From positions 1 through 27,379 of the forward strand of contig JAGWAW010000002.1 in NCBI GenBank assembly GCA_021296165.1: a stretch of 27,379 nt of DNA, read 5' to 3'. The notes under the pieces are model-generated. The model saw nothing but the letters and a program-made list of their open reading frames with translations, was not told where the DNA came from and searched no databases. Positions 6,789-14,456 of the stretch are shown piece by piece. Both the position numbers and the translations under genes were made by a program. This DNA is from Nitrosopumilaceae archaeon. Lineage in GTDB: Archaea > Thermoproteota > Nitrososphaeria > Nitrososphaerales > Nitrosopumilaceae. Numbering within the stretch: position 1 is the stretch's first letter; each line of letters opens with the position of its first letter.

Positions 6789-9101
6789 TCATACTATATT
6801 GTGCATGGCCCGCAGATCCGCGGCCATGGGGAGCAGCCTCTCGGGTGTGTCCACGCTTATGGTATCCTTCAGGGAGCGGCCCGCCGACTTTTTCTTGTTC
6901 CACACCATGGAATTGAACGCGACCACATCGGCGGCCGCGACCTTGGGGGGATCTGCACCCCTCGACTCCGGGAGCCGCTGCAGGTGTATACTCTCCTCAG
7001 AGTATAGCGCCCTCCACAGGTGGTCGGTTATGAACGGCACTATGGGGGCCAGCAGCCGCAGTATGGTGGAGAGCACCGTATGCATGGTCTGCACGGCCGC
7101 GGCGCCCTCCTGCTCCGTGAACCCGTCGCGCCGCGCCCGCCGCTTCACCATCTCTATGTAGTGAGCCGCAAACAAATTCCAGGTGAATTCCCGGACGGCC
7201 GTGGCCGGCACGAAAAAGTTGTACGAGCGGTACCCCTCACGACACCTCTCCACCAGCCGGTCCAGCTCGTACAGTATCCACGAGTCGGCGGGCAGGGGCT
7301 CGGCCTCCCCGGCCGGGGGAAACTCGGAGAGCAGCCGGGAGATGTTCCATATCTTGCTCAGGAACTTTCTCATCGAGTCTATCTTCTGCTCGTTGCACCT
7401 AAAGTCGTACCCGTGGTTCACCTCGCTGGCGCTCCACAGCCGGAAGGCGTCGGCTCCATACTTTTGTATCACCGGGTACGGGTCGATGGCGTTCCCTCGG
7501 CTCTTGCTCATCTTGAGCCCCCTCTCGTCCAGGCCGTATCCCATTATCCACGCCTCCCGCCAGGGAGCCCTGCCAGTCAGCAGATCGCACCTCAGCAGCG
7601 TATAGTACAGCCAGGTCCTCACTATATCCTTGGACTGGGGCCTGACCGCCGTCGGGTACGCCTTCTCAAAGAGGCCCGGATCGCGATCGTACCCGGACAC
7701 GAAGAGCGGCGAGATGCTCGAGTCCATCCATGTGTCCAGGGTGCGGGTCTCGCCGGTGAACGCCTTCCCGCCGCACGAGTCGCACTTCCCCCCCGGGTAC
7801 CCCTCCCGCCACGGCTGGTAGTACCGGCCCGGCTCCGGGACGTGGGGGCGGCCGCACGAGTCGCAGTACCACACGGGCACCTCCGTCCCATAATATCTGC
7901 GCCGGGAGACGGGCCAGTCTATGGTTATCGAGTCCAGCCAGTTGTGGAGTATCTGCCGGTGCATGGGGGGGTGGAACGTTATGGAGCCGGCCAGCTCCCG
8001 CATCCTGCCGATTTGGTCCTTCTGCTTCACGTAGTACTCGTCCATGGGGACGATCTCCACGGGCGTCCCGCTGCGCTCGGAGACCGGCGTGCGGTGCGTC
8101 ATGTCCCGCTCGTACTCCAGTATGCCGGACTCCCTCATGTCCCGTATTATGGAATCGCGCGCCCGCTTGGGCCTCAGGCCGGCGTACCTGCCCGCCGCCG
8201 GGGTCATCCTGCCGTCCATCCCCACCGAGACGACCTCCTCCAGACCCAGCTCCCGGAACAGGGCCACGTCGTTGTGGTCGCCATAACTGCACACCATGAC
8301 CGCCCCCGACCCAAAGTCGGGGCGGGCAGAGGGGTGCGCGTGTATGCGCACCGTATTGCCGTACACCGGGACGGTGGCAGTCCTGCCTATCATGCCGGCG
8401 TAGCGGTCATCGTCGGGGTTCACTATCACGGCCCGGCAGGCGCAGAGCAGCTCGGGGCGGGTGCTGGCTATCGTGACGGGGTCGGCGCCCTCCACCATAA
8501 ACCTCATGCCCACCAGCTTGGAGGGCACGCCCTTGTAGGCTATCTCGGCGTCGGCGATGGTGGTGCCCGATGCCCAGTCGTAGTTGTTGGGCCGCGTGGC
8601 CAGGTATATGCGCCCCTCCCTCCACAGACGGATGAAGGTGGCCTGCGTCATGGAGCGGTACTGGGGGGCGTCGGTGTGGTAGCGGTCGTCCAGCTCGCCG
8701 CTCATGCCCAGCGCCCGCATTATCTGGACCATCTCCGACTCCAGCTCGTCGAGCGCCTCCCGGCACATCTCCAAAAACTCTCCCCGGGGGACGTCCCTCA
8801 TGCGTATGTTGTGCTTCTTCTCGGTGTATATCTCGACGGGGAGGCCGTTGCGGTCTATCCCGATGGGGAAGTAGACGGGGCGGCCCTCCATCCGGGCGGC
8901 GCGCGCTATCATGTCTATCTGTGCGTAGTGCGCCGCGGCGCCTATGTGCCACGGCCTGCCGGAGGGATAGGGCGGCGGCGTGTCTATGGTGTAGTACGAG
9001 TCGGCGTCGGGCCTCGCATAGAGGTTCTCCCGGCCCCACCGCTCCAGCATCTCGTCCTCTATGCGGGGATCCCATGCCTTCTGGGGTATGGTGCGGGTCA
9101 T
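6789..9101 (-). CDS. valS: valyl-tRNA synthetase
   Basis: A class Ia aminoacyl-tRNA synthetase of 770 residues that charges tRNA-Val. The ATP-binding HIGA motif is at residues 52-55 after IDTPPPYPSGRPW, and KMSKS is at 530-534. The editing (CP1) domain, about 175-340, has the TRPELL and GAVMVCSYGD signatures seen in ValRS. Segment 455-505 (TLDTWMDSSISPL and DIVRTWLYYTLLR) also points to valine over leucine or isoleucine. Two CxxC pairs (413/416 and 440/443) form a probable zinc knuckle. The anticodon-binding helical domain fills the C-terminus. It is shorter than most bacterial ValRS, with no long C-terminal coiled-coil tail. The ATG at 9101 lies one base after the stop of the PTPS-like gene (TAG-C-ATG), so it is the last gene of the operon. 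Confidence 0.9.
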   Translation of the reverse strand: MTRTIPQKAWDPRIEDEMLERWGRENLYARPDADSYYTIDTPPPYPSGRPWHIGAAAHYAQIDMIARAARMEGRPVYFPIGIDRNGLPVEIYTEKKHNIRMRDVPRGEFLEMCREALDELESEMVQIMRALGMSGELDDRYHTDAPQYRSMTQATFIRLWREGRIYLATRPNNYDWASGTTIADAEIAYKGVPSKLVGMRFMVEGADPVTIASTRPELLCACRAVIVNPDDDRYAGMIGRTATVPVYGNTVRIHAHPSARPDFGSGAVMVCSYGDHNDVALFRELGLEEVVSVGMDGRMTPAAGRYAGLRPKRARDSIIRDMRESGILEYERDMTHRTPVSERSGTPVEIVPMDEYYVKQKDQIGRMRELAGSITFHPPMHRQILHNWLDSITIDWPVSRRRYYGTEVPVWYCDSCGRPHVPEPGRYYQPWREGYPGGKCDSCGGKAFTGETRTLDTWMDSSISPLFVSGYDRDPGLFEKAYPTAVRPQSKDIVRTWLYYTLLRCDLLTGRAPWREAWIMGYGLDERGLKMSKSRGNAIDPYPVIQKYGADAFRLWSASEVNHGYDFRCNEQKIDSMRKFLSKIWNISRLLSEFPPAGEAEPLPADSWILYELDRLVERCREGYRSYNFFVPATAVREFTWNLFAAHYIEMVKRRARRDGFTEQEGAAAVQTMHTVLSTILRLLAPIVPFITDHLWRALYSEESIHLQRLPESRGADPPKVAAADVVAFNSMVWNKKKSAGRSLKDTISVDTPERLLPMAADLRAMHNIV

Positions 9102-9102
9102 G

Positions 9103-9912
9103 CTACCGGGGCACCCGGGATATGAGGTGGGATCCCTTGTTGTAGCCTTCGTATATGTAGACGCCCACGCCCTCCACGTTGTCGGGCAGGCTGGACTCCA
9201 GCAGCCGGATTATCTCTGTGGAGAGGTTCTCGACGGTGGCCTCGCCCCGGAGCAGGTATGCGGTGTGGGCGGGGACCTGCAGGTCGAAGCGGCCCCGGGG
9301 CCCGTCGAACGCTATGCGGTAGCGGTCGCCGTCGCGGGAGACCACGTACTTTTCGTTTATGAAGAACTTGTGGTCAAACTCCGCTATGACGCGGCGCACC
9401 AGCCTCTTGGCCTCCGAGAAGTCCACCAAGAGGTTGTCTCGGGTCCTGCCCACCAGCTCCACCATGACCGAGGATGTGTGGCCGTGCAGTATGGAACACT
9501 TCTCCACCAGGGGCAGTATGTGGGCGTAGTCGAACGAGAACGAGGGATCCTCTAGGAATATGGATCCGGTTTCGGGCGCGTCGCTGTACAGTATGATGTC
9601 GTCCATCTCCTTCAGGCGCGAGGCCAGCCGGGGATGCCCCATCCCTATTATGGAGGCGCCCTCCAGCCGGCGGCGCATCTGGGCGTACGCGGCGACGTCC
9701 TCGTCGCCGTCCAGCACATGTATGTAGCCGTCGGCGGTGCGGAAGCTGGCCCGGAGGGGGGGCTGTCCGGGGATGTCGCACCCGTACTCGTAGTCCTTGT
9801 GCAAAAAGTCCAGCAGTTTGGCCACGGAGAGCTCGGTGCGGGACCTCATCAGGTTGCCCCGGCCGTCTATATATCTAAAGTCCGAGTCGGTGATCCGGGC
9901 GGTCATGCGCAT
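9103..9912 (-). CDS. PTPS-like protein with N-terminal nuclease-like domain
   Basis: About 269 residues in two parts. The C-terminal part, from about residue 122 on, matches 6-pyruvoyl-tetrahydropterin synthase/QueD enzymes. It has the zinc histidines in FDYAH and LHGH, with the cysteine of KCSILHGHT at the catalytic position. Such enzymes act on dihydroneopterin triphosphate or related pterins. The N-terminal 110 residues (RSRTELSVAKLLDFL..YEYGCDI, then FRTADGYIHVLDGDED) resemble the layout of a PD-(D/E)XK nuclease-like fold; this is inference. I chose the ATG at 9912, with another at 9906, because a GGGTG lies 8 nt upstream. A TTG at 9930 is the alternative. It sits 21 nt after the pterin dehydratase and abuts valS, so a pterin-related role is likely, but the exact product is unknown. 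Confidence 0.75.
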   Translation of the reverse strand: MRMTARITDSDFRYIDGRGNLMRSRTELSVAKLLDFLHKDYEYGCDIPGQPPLRASFRTADGYIHVLDGDEDVAAYAQMRRRLEGASIIGMGHPRLASRLKEMDDIILYSDAPETGSIFLEDPSFSFDYAHILPLVEKCSILHGHTSSVMVELVGRTRDNLLVDFSEAKRLVRRVIAEFDHKFFINEKYVVSRDGDRYRIAFDGPRGRFDLQVPAHTAYLLRGEATVENLSTEIIRLLESSLPDNVEGVGVYIYEGYNKGSHLISRVPR

Positions 9913-9933
9913 GCCGTCGGCACCCTGCAAATA

Positions 9934-10215
9934 TTAACCCTCTAAGTTGTTGAGGGCGCCGGCCAGCCTCAGGTCCCGGTCGGTTATGCCCCCCGCGTCG
10001 TGCGTGGTGAGCCGTATGGTGACCCGGTTGTAGACGTTGGACCACTCCGGATGGTGGTTCATCCGCTCCGCCGCCAGGGCCGCCTTGGCCATGAACCCGA
10101 AGGCCCCCACAAAGTCGACGAACTCATACTCCCGGTATAGCTTGCCCTCCCGCAGGGACCACCCCGGCAGCGAGCCCAGTCGCTCCCGTATGTGGTCGGT
10201 GTCCAGCCTCTCCAT
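9934..10215 (-). CDS. pterin-4a-carbinolamine dehydratase (PCD/DCoH)
   Basis: A 93-residue protein of normal length for this family, which dehydrates 4a-hydroxytetrahydropterin to recycle pterin cofactors. The active-site signature is clear: NHHPEW at about residues 53-58, followed by TTHDAGGIT at about 70-78. No membrane segment or extension is present. It is the first gene of the minus-strand operon with the PTPS-like gene and valS, starting at the ATG at 10215, 28 nt from a TATA-like AAATTTAAA that also faces the divergent gene. Thaumarchaea are not known for aromatic amino-acid hydroxylases, so the physiological substrate is uncertain. Confidence 0.9.
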   Translation of the reverse strand: MERLDTDHIRERLGSLPGWSLREGKLYREYEFVDFVGAFGFMAKAALAAERMNHHPEWSNVYNRVTIRLTTHDAGGITDRDLRLAGALNNLEG

Positions 10216-10238
10216 GGTATGGGGGAGGGCGCTGCCTC

Positions 10239-10247
10239 AAATTTAAA
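10239..10247. promoter_or_regulatory. single TATA element shared by two divergent genes
   Basis: The only A/T-rich element in the 56-bp gap is AAATTTAAA, nearly symmetric. Its centre is 28 nt from the ATG of the dehydratase (10215, minus) and 29 nt from the GTG of the asparagine-synthase-like gene (10272, plus). Both distances fit leaderless starts, so one TBP site may fire in both directions. Confidence 0.55.
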
Positions 10248-10271
10248 GGCGCCCCCCTCCCAAGCCCTCCT

Positions 10272-11042
10272 GTGGAGGACGCGGGGGCCGGTACGCTGGA
10301 GGCGGTACGGCGGTGCCTGGGGGGTGCCCTGAATGGGTGCGAGCGGGTGGGCGTGGCCTTCTCGGGGGGCGTGGACAGCTCCCTGCTCGCCGTGGCCTGC
10401 TCCGAGCATGCGGGGGTGACGCTGCTGACGGTGGGCTTTGAGTCGAGCCACGACATGGAGTACTCGGCGCTGGCGGCGCCGCGGCTGCGCCTCCCCCACC
10501 ACACCCGCGCCATATCCGACGAGGGGTTCGGGCAGGCGTACCGTCTGGTGGACAGGGAGGTTCCGCCGGGGCGGCCGCTCTCCTGGTATGAGAACTGCAT
10601 CGCCTTCCACTTCGTGGCGGGGCTGGCCGCCGGTCTGGGGCTGGAGAGGGTGGTGGCGGCCAACGGCATCGACGAGCTCTTCTGCGGGTACGACTCATAC
10701 CGCCGCATATACGACTCGGGGGAGGTGGCCATAAACGAGATGATCCGGCAGAAGACCGCCAACGAGATACGGATGGCAGATATCATGAGGGGGGTGGCCG
10801 GCCGGCAGGGCGTACTTCTGGAGCAGCCACTGCTGGGGGATACCTTTGTGGAGTTCTCTGGAATGGTGCCGCTGCACGAGAAGATCACCGGATCCGACGA
10901 CTATCTCCGGAAGCACGCGGTGCGCCGGGCCGCCGCCCTGGCTGGGCTGCCCCCCGACATGTGCCTCAAGAGAAAGAAGGCGCTGCAGTACGGCACCCGC
11001 ATACACCCCCGCCTGCTCAGGATGATTCGGCGGGGATTATAG
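10272..11042 (+). CDS. asparagine-synthase-like PP-loop ATPase (no glutaminase domain)
   Basis: A 256-residue protein matching only the C-terminal, ATP-pyrophosphatase half of asparagine synthetase B. The PP-loop SGGVDSS is at about residues 30-36. NGIDELFCGYDSYRR (about 135-149) is the conserved Asn-synthase motif, and the KRKKALQYG tail is typical. The N-terminal Ntn glutaminase domain is absent, so it would need free ammonia or a separate amidotransferase, or it acts on another substrate by adenylation. The start is the GTG at 10272 with a TATA box 29 nt upstream. It converges on purB and overlaps its 3' end by 26 bp. Family firm, substrate uncertain. Confidence 0.85.
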   Translation: MEDAGAGTLEAVRRCLGGALNGCERVGVAFSGGVDSSLLAVACSEHAGVTLLTVGFESSHDMEYSALAAPRLRLPHHTRAISDEGFGQAYRLVDREVPPGRPLSWYENCIAFHFVAGLAAGLGLERVVAANGIDELFCGYDSYRRIYDSGEVAINEMIRQKTANEIRMADIMRGVAGRQGVLLEQPLLGDTFVEFSGMVPLHEKITGSDDYLRKHAVRRAAALAGLPPDMCLKRKKALQYGTRIHPRLLRMIRRGL

Positions 11043-12372
11043 ACCCGGCCACCCCGCGTATTATCTCCTGCGAGGCTCCCAGGTGGGAGCCGGCATCGAA
11101 TATCTTCTCTATGTCCTGGGGGTCCAGGCTGCCGGATATGGCGCCGTCCATGGAGATGGCGTCCCGGAAGTGGGCGCCGGTCTTGGCCGCCCGGAACGCC
11201 ACCCGCTGGACGTTGCGGTACGCCTCCATCCTGGTGGCGCCCTTCCTTATGAGGGCGTCCATGACGAACTCGGCGTAGATCTGGCCCCTGGTCCTCTCCA
11301 TGTTCTCCAGTATGCGGTCCCTGTTGATGACCAGTCGGGGCAGTATGCCCAGGGCCGTCTGAAGCATCTCGTCCAGTATTATGGACGACGTGGGTATGAT
11401 GAACCGCTCGTTGGCCGAGTTGGAGAGGTCCCGCTCGTGCCAGAGGGGTACGTTCTCTAGGGCCACGCCCAGCTGGCTCCGCAGCAGCCTGGACAGCGAG
11501 GTTATCCGCTCGCTCTTGATGGGGTTGCGCTTTACGGGGACGGCGCTACTCCCCATCTGCCCCTCCGCAAACCTCTCGGCCACCTCGCCGATCTCCGTCC
11601 TCTGGAGGTTCCTGATCTCGACGGCCATCTTCTCCAGGGTGGATCCGATCAGGGCCAGGGCAAATACGTACTCGGCGTACCTCTCCCGGGGAACCACCTG
11701 CGTCGCGACGGCGGCCGGGATCATCCCCAGCTCCTCGGCCACCTCTCTCTGCACGTCAACGGCGGCCCGGCCCATCAGCGAGCCGGTGCCCACCACTCCC
11801 AGGGTCTTGCATATGATGACCCGGTCCCGGGTCTGGCCAAGCCGGCGGCCGTGCTCGGCCATCTCCTCGGCCCAGTTGGCGAACTTCAGCCCGAAGGACA
11901 TGATGCTGGCGTGCTGGCCGTGCGTGCGCCCCACTGCCGGCAGGTCGGCGTATTTTAGGGCCGTCTCGGCCAGCATCCGGGCCAGCTCAGATACCTTGGG
12001 CGCTATGATGTCCAGCGCGTCCCTCATCTGCATCGAGTTGCTGGTGTCTACCAGGTCGTTGCTGGTGAGGCCGTAGTGTATCCAGGGTCGGGCGTAGAGG
12101 GTACACTTCTCGGCCAGCGCCTCGACCAGGGCCGCAGTGTCGTGGTCGCTCTTGGCCTCCAGCTCTGCTATGCGCGCCACGGTCACCTCCCCGGGGGACG
12201 CGGCGCGTGCGATACTCTGGGCCGCCCGGAGGGGTATCACCTTCAGTCTGCCTTGGGCGGCGGCGACCGCCCCCTCTATGCGGACTTGGTGGTCCACCTT
12301 TCTCTGGTCGCCGAACACCTCCCTCATCTCCGGCGTCCCGTACCTTCCCCCGTCGATGGGCAGTATGGCCAT
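11017..12372 (-). CDS. purB: adenylosuccinate lyase
   Basis: A fumarase/aspartase-superfamily enzyme of 451 residues. It cleaves SAICAR and adenylosuccinate, two steps of purine synthesis. The signature GSSAVPVKRNP, the mobile-loop serine region, lies near residues 267-277. The first conserved region (HYGLTSNDLVDT) and the histidine segment (VGRTHGQHAS) are both present. Length is normal. I chose the ATG at 12372 (MAILPIDGGRYG), not the longer frame, because family members start here. A TATA-like ATTTATTT lies about 30 nt upstream (minus strand). The stop lies inside the convergent asparagine-synthase-like gene. It is divergent from tbp. Confidence 0.92.
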   Translation of the reverse strand: MAILPIDGGRYGTPEMREVFGDQRKVDHQVRIEGAVAAAQGRLKVIPLRAAQSIARAASPGEVTVARIAELEAKSDHDTAALVEALAEKCTLYARPWIHYGLTSNDLVDTSNSMQMRDALDIIAPKVSELARMLAETALKYADLPAVGRTHGQHASIMSFGLKFANWAEEMAEHGRRLGQTRDRVIICKTLGVVGTGSLMGRAAVDVQREVAEELGMIPAAVATQVVPRERYAEYVFALALIGSTLEKMAVEIRNLQRTEIGEVAERFAEGQMGSSAVPVKRNPIKSERITSLSRLLRSQLGVALENVPLWHERDLSNSANERFIIPTSSIILDEMLQTALGILPRLVINRDRILENMERTRGQIYAEFVMDALIRKGATRMEAYRNVQRVAFRAAKTGAHFRDAISMDGAISGSLDPQDIEKIFDAGSHLGASQEIIRGVAGSIIPAESS

Positions 12373-12447
12373 TGCCGTATCCGACGGACGGTTCGGAAAT
12401 AAATCTACGGCCGGATCTGGTGGGGGGAGCGGCCGGCATTCCCCGAC

Positions 12448-12521
12448 GGATCCGCCTGCATACACCAGGATGCCGGATCCCGACCAGACATCCCTGCGGA
12501 TCCGCCGGGCGGCGCGGATCC
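12448..12521. repeat. cluster of four GGATCC sites between purB and tbp
   Basis: GGATCC occurs at 12448, 12475, 12498 and 12516, three of them within CGGATCCG or GCGGATCCG contexts. They lie in the 250-bp divergent intergenic region upstream of the tbp TATA box. Spacings are 27, 23 and 18 bp. Each is a palindrome, so they could be operator-like sites; the surrounding bases are only loosely alike. Confidence 0.4.
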
Positions 12522-12594
12522 GGACGGCAACTGCGGGCCGCAGCGTCGAAATTGTGTACCGAGCGGGATGATTCGCGGCGAGACAACCCTACCG

Positions 12595-12602
12595 TATATA
12601 TA
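12595..12602 (+). promoter_or_regulatory. strong TATA box of tbp
   Basis: A perfect TATATATA centred about 25 nt before the GTG start at 12624. This supports a leaderless tbp mRNA, and TBP would bind its own promoter well. Confidence 0.7.
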
Positions 12603-12623
12603 CATTCGAGTTTTCATTCCTCC

Positions 12624-13187
12624 GTGGCTAAAACCAATCCGCATGTCAGCATAGAGAATGTGGTGGCCTCGGCTACCGTGGATCAGATGCTCAACCTCAA
12701 CGAGATCAGCGAGAAATTCCCCCGGACCGAGTACAACCCCGAGCAGTTCCCCGGGTTGGTCTTCCGGCTGCAGAGTCCCCGGACCGCCACCCTGATATTC
12801 CGCACCGGCAAGATGGTCTGCACCGGCGCAAAGTCCGAGGAGATGTCCGTGGACGCGGTGCGCACCGTGGTGCAGAGGCTTCGGAAGGGTGGCGTCGAGG
12901 TAAAGAAGGACGCGGTGGTGACCATCCAGAACATGGTGGCGGCCATCAACCTGCAGGGCCGCATACACTTGGAGAAGGCCGCCCGGACGCTGCCGCGGAG
13001 CATGTACGAGCCAGAGCAGTTCCCCGGGCTGATCCACCGCATGCTGGACCCCAAGACGGTGATACTGCTGTTCGCCTCCGGCAAGCTGGTCTGCACCGGG
13101 GCCAAGAAGGAGAGCGACGTGTACAGATCCGTCCACAACCTGCACTCCCTGCTGGAGGAGAAGGATCTCATGCTGTATGAGAACTAG
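12624..13187 (+). CDS. tbp: TATA-box binding protein (TBP)
   Basis: The 187-residue archaeal TBP, which binds TATA boxes and recruits TFB and RNA polymerase. The two imperfect repeats are clear: YNPEQFPGLVFRL..FRTGKMVCTGAK in the first half and YEPEQFPGLIHRM..FASGKLVCTGAK in the second. They form the symmetric DNA saddle. Length equals the usual archaeal core with a short C-terminal tail. The start is the GTG at 12624 (VAKTNPHVSIENVVAS). The frame stays open upstream, but that part is not conserved, and a perfect TATA box at 12595 sets the transcript start about here. It is divergent from purB and converges on the membrane-anchored protein 32 bp downstream. Confidence 0.95.
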   Translation: MAKTNPHVSIENVVASATVDQMLNLNEISEKFPRTEYNPEQFPGLVFRLQSPRTATLIFRTGKMVCTGAKSEEMSVDAVRTVVQRLRKGGVEVKKDAVVTIQNMVAAINLQGRIHLEKAARTLPRSMYEPEQFPGLIHRMLDPKTVILLFASGKLVCTGAKKESDVYRSVHNLHSLLEEKDLMLYEN

Positions 13188-13219
13188 ACGAAGGGCGGCG
13201 GCCGGGGTGTCCGAATGGG

Positions 13220-13858
13220 CTAGGAGTCCCTAAAGTCGAACGCAGACTCGTATGTCTGGTCCCCGTGGACGGCCCTCACAGTGTACGTCCCGGCGTTCCA
13301 TCCGCCGGAGCCGGCCAAGGCGATGGTGTGAAAGGAGCCGTCGGCGTCTGGCAGGACGCTCTCGCGCCATACTTGGCCGGCGGGTCCCACTATGTGTACG
13401 TCCACCGCGCCGCCGTCCGAGAGGCCCTCCACCAGTATAAAGTCCCCAGCACCGTACTCCTCCGAGTCGACCTCCACGGTCAGCACGGGCTTCACGTCCA
13501 CCGCGGTTCCTCCCGGGTCGCCGGGGAGGGTCAGCAGCGCCGCGGCGACGGCGACGGCGGCGACGGCCGCACCCGCCGCGATGACAATGGTCTTGGAGGA
13601 GGACTTGGCTGGGGCAGCGGCCGGGGCCGGCGACGGCCGCACCCGTACCTTCCGCGGGGCCGGGGCATCCTCGGCGGGGACGGAGCCGGCGTGCTTCTCC
13701 AGCAGTGAGTCTACATAGGCCCGCTCGTGGTTGCTGATCAGCTCCCCGTTCACGGCGGCCCGGTGTATCTGCTCTAGTATGCGCTTGTCGCCCACGCCCA
13801 AGCCCAGTAACGTTTGTGTGTCCTTGGCCAAGTTCTCGTCGGCGGGCCTCTCACTCAA
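13220..13858 (-). CDS. single-pass membrane protein with extracellular Ig-like domain
   Basis: A 212-residue protein of unknown function with three parts. Residues 1-60 are a cytosolic helical domain (GVGDKRILEQIHRAAVNGEL..YVDSLLEKH). Residues 61-89 are a Pro/Ala/Lys linker. Residues 90-111 form one Ala/Val membrane helix. Residues 112-212 form an outward beta-sandwich-like domain with Ig-like strands (LTVEVDSEEY, GTYTVRAVHG). I chose the TTG at 13858 because a TATA-like box (13881-13889) lies 27 nt upstream; the longer frame to 13918 would begin before that promoter. It may link an outside contact to an inside partner, but no partner is evident. It is divergent from the PII gene. Confidence 0.65.
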   Translation of the reverse strand: MSERPADENLAKDTQTLLGLGVGDKRILEQIHRAAVNGELISNHERAYVDSLLEKHAGSVPAEDAPAPRKVRVRPSPAPAAAPAKSSSKTIVIAAGAAVAAVAVAAALLTLPGDPGGTAVDVKPVLTVEVDSEEYGAGDFILVEGLSDGGAVDVHIVGPAGQVWRESVLPDADGSFHTIALAGSGGWNAGTYTVRAVHGDQTYESAFDFRDS

Positions 13859-13880
13859 CGTTCTATGTGGACAAGGCGGC

Positions 13881-13889
13881 TTATTTATG
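13881..13889 (-). promoter_or_regulatory. TATA box of the Ig-like membrane protein
   Basis: Minus strand CATAAATAA centred 27 nt before the TTG at 13858. It argues against the longer in-frame start at 13918. Confidence 0.5.
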
Positions 13890-13960
13890 GGGTTTGGTCG
13901 GCCGGTGCCACGGTGCATATTGGAGGCGGGGGGGGGGCGGAGGGGCCAGAAACCATGAAC

Positions 13961-13969
13961 TTTTTAAAG
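13961..13969 (+). promoter_or_regulatory. TATA box of the PII gene
   Basis: TTTTTAAAG centred 27 nt before the ATG at 13992, directly after a G-rich run (13928-13940). It fits a leaderless transcript. Confidence 0.6.
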
Positions 13970-13991
13970 GACCGATTCGTACAAACACACC

Positions 13992-14333
13992 ATGAAACGC
14001 GTAACAGCCATCGTCCAAGCCGACAAGGTCAAGACTGTCACGGACGCGCTGGAAGGCAAGGTAGGTGGATTCATCATCTTGGAAGGCAAGGGACGAGGTT
14101 CTGGAGCACGGCCAACCGTCAGGATGGGTAGGGGCACCGGTACCATGAAAGCCGAGTACAATCAGGTGGCGAGTATCATCACGATAGTGGACGATGCCCA
14201 ACTGAATGCAGCCATTGACGCCATATCCGGATCCGTCTACACTGGGACGGCGGGCGACGGGATAATTATCGTCAGCTCCGTAGACGACGTAATCAACATC
14301 GCATCGAAGAAGCAGGGTGCAGGCGCCCTCTAA
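13992..14333 (+). CDS. divergent PII-family nitrogen regulatory protein
   Basis: A 113-residue protein with the PII layout: a beta-alpha-beta repeat beginning MKRVTAIVQADKV, a long Gly-rich T-loop (about residues 33-53), and a second repeat with the B-loop YTGTAGDGIIIV. PII trimers normally bind ATP/ADP and 2-oxoglutarate and control ammonium uptake. Here several usual ligand residues are changed. The B-loop lysine of GDGK is Ile, the two arginines of the C-terminal RIR motif are Asn and Ala, and the T-loop lacks the modifiable tyrosine. It may respond to another ligand or none. No ammonium transporter is adjacent. The ATG has a TATA box 27 nt upstream, and a T-rich tract with a hairpin follows the stop. 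Confidence 0.75.
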   Translation: MKRVTAIVQADKVKTVTDALEGKVGGFIILEGKGRGSGARPTVRMGRGTGTMKAEYNQVASIITIVDDAQLNAAIDAISGSVYTGTAGDGIIIVSSVDDVINIASKKQGAGAL

Positions 14334-14336
14334 TCA

Positions 14337-14370
14337 CTTTTTATTTAGCGGCTCCCCGGCTCCGCCGGGG
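14337..14370 (+). terminator. T-tract and GC hairpin after the PII gene
   Basis: The T-rich CTTTTTATTTA starts 3 nt past the stop codon, followed by the perfect hairpin CCCCGGC-TCC-GCCGGGG (14354-14370). T-tracts direct archaeal termination. The hairpin also lies just past the stop of the minus-strand small peptide, so it could serve both genes. Confidence 0.55.
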
Positions 14371-14375
14371 GACAC

Positions 14376-14456
14376 TTACTGATCCTGATGGCGACGCATC
14401 AGCAGGTATGCCACTATGCCGGCCACCACAGCTCCCACGGCTATCATGTCATACAA
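14376..14456 (-). CDS. 26-aa single-helix membrane peptide
   Basis: A short frame of 26 codons: a TTG start at 14456, then an ATG at 14447. The central stretch IAVGAVVAGIVAYLLM is a convincing membrane helix and is followed by a basic/polar tail RRHQDQ. A TATA-like GTTATATC (14481-14488, minus) lies about 28 nt before the TTG, fitting a leaderless start. A GGGGAGAG precedes the ATG alternative. It sits tail to tail with the PII gene. Tiny membrane peptides often modulate transporters or kinases, but here the function is unknown, and the frame could be chance. Confidence 0.4.
   Translation of the reverse strand: MYDMIAVGAVVAGIVAYLLMRRHQDQ

Noticed and set aside
7020..9125. 701-codon plus-strand frame
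   Set aside because: It is the antisense shadow of valS; the Val/Pro/Gly/His-rich translation is typical of reversed GC-rich coding DNA, and valS has all its motifs.
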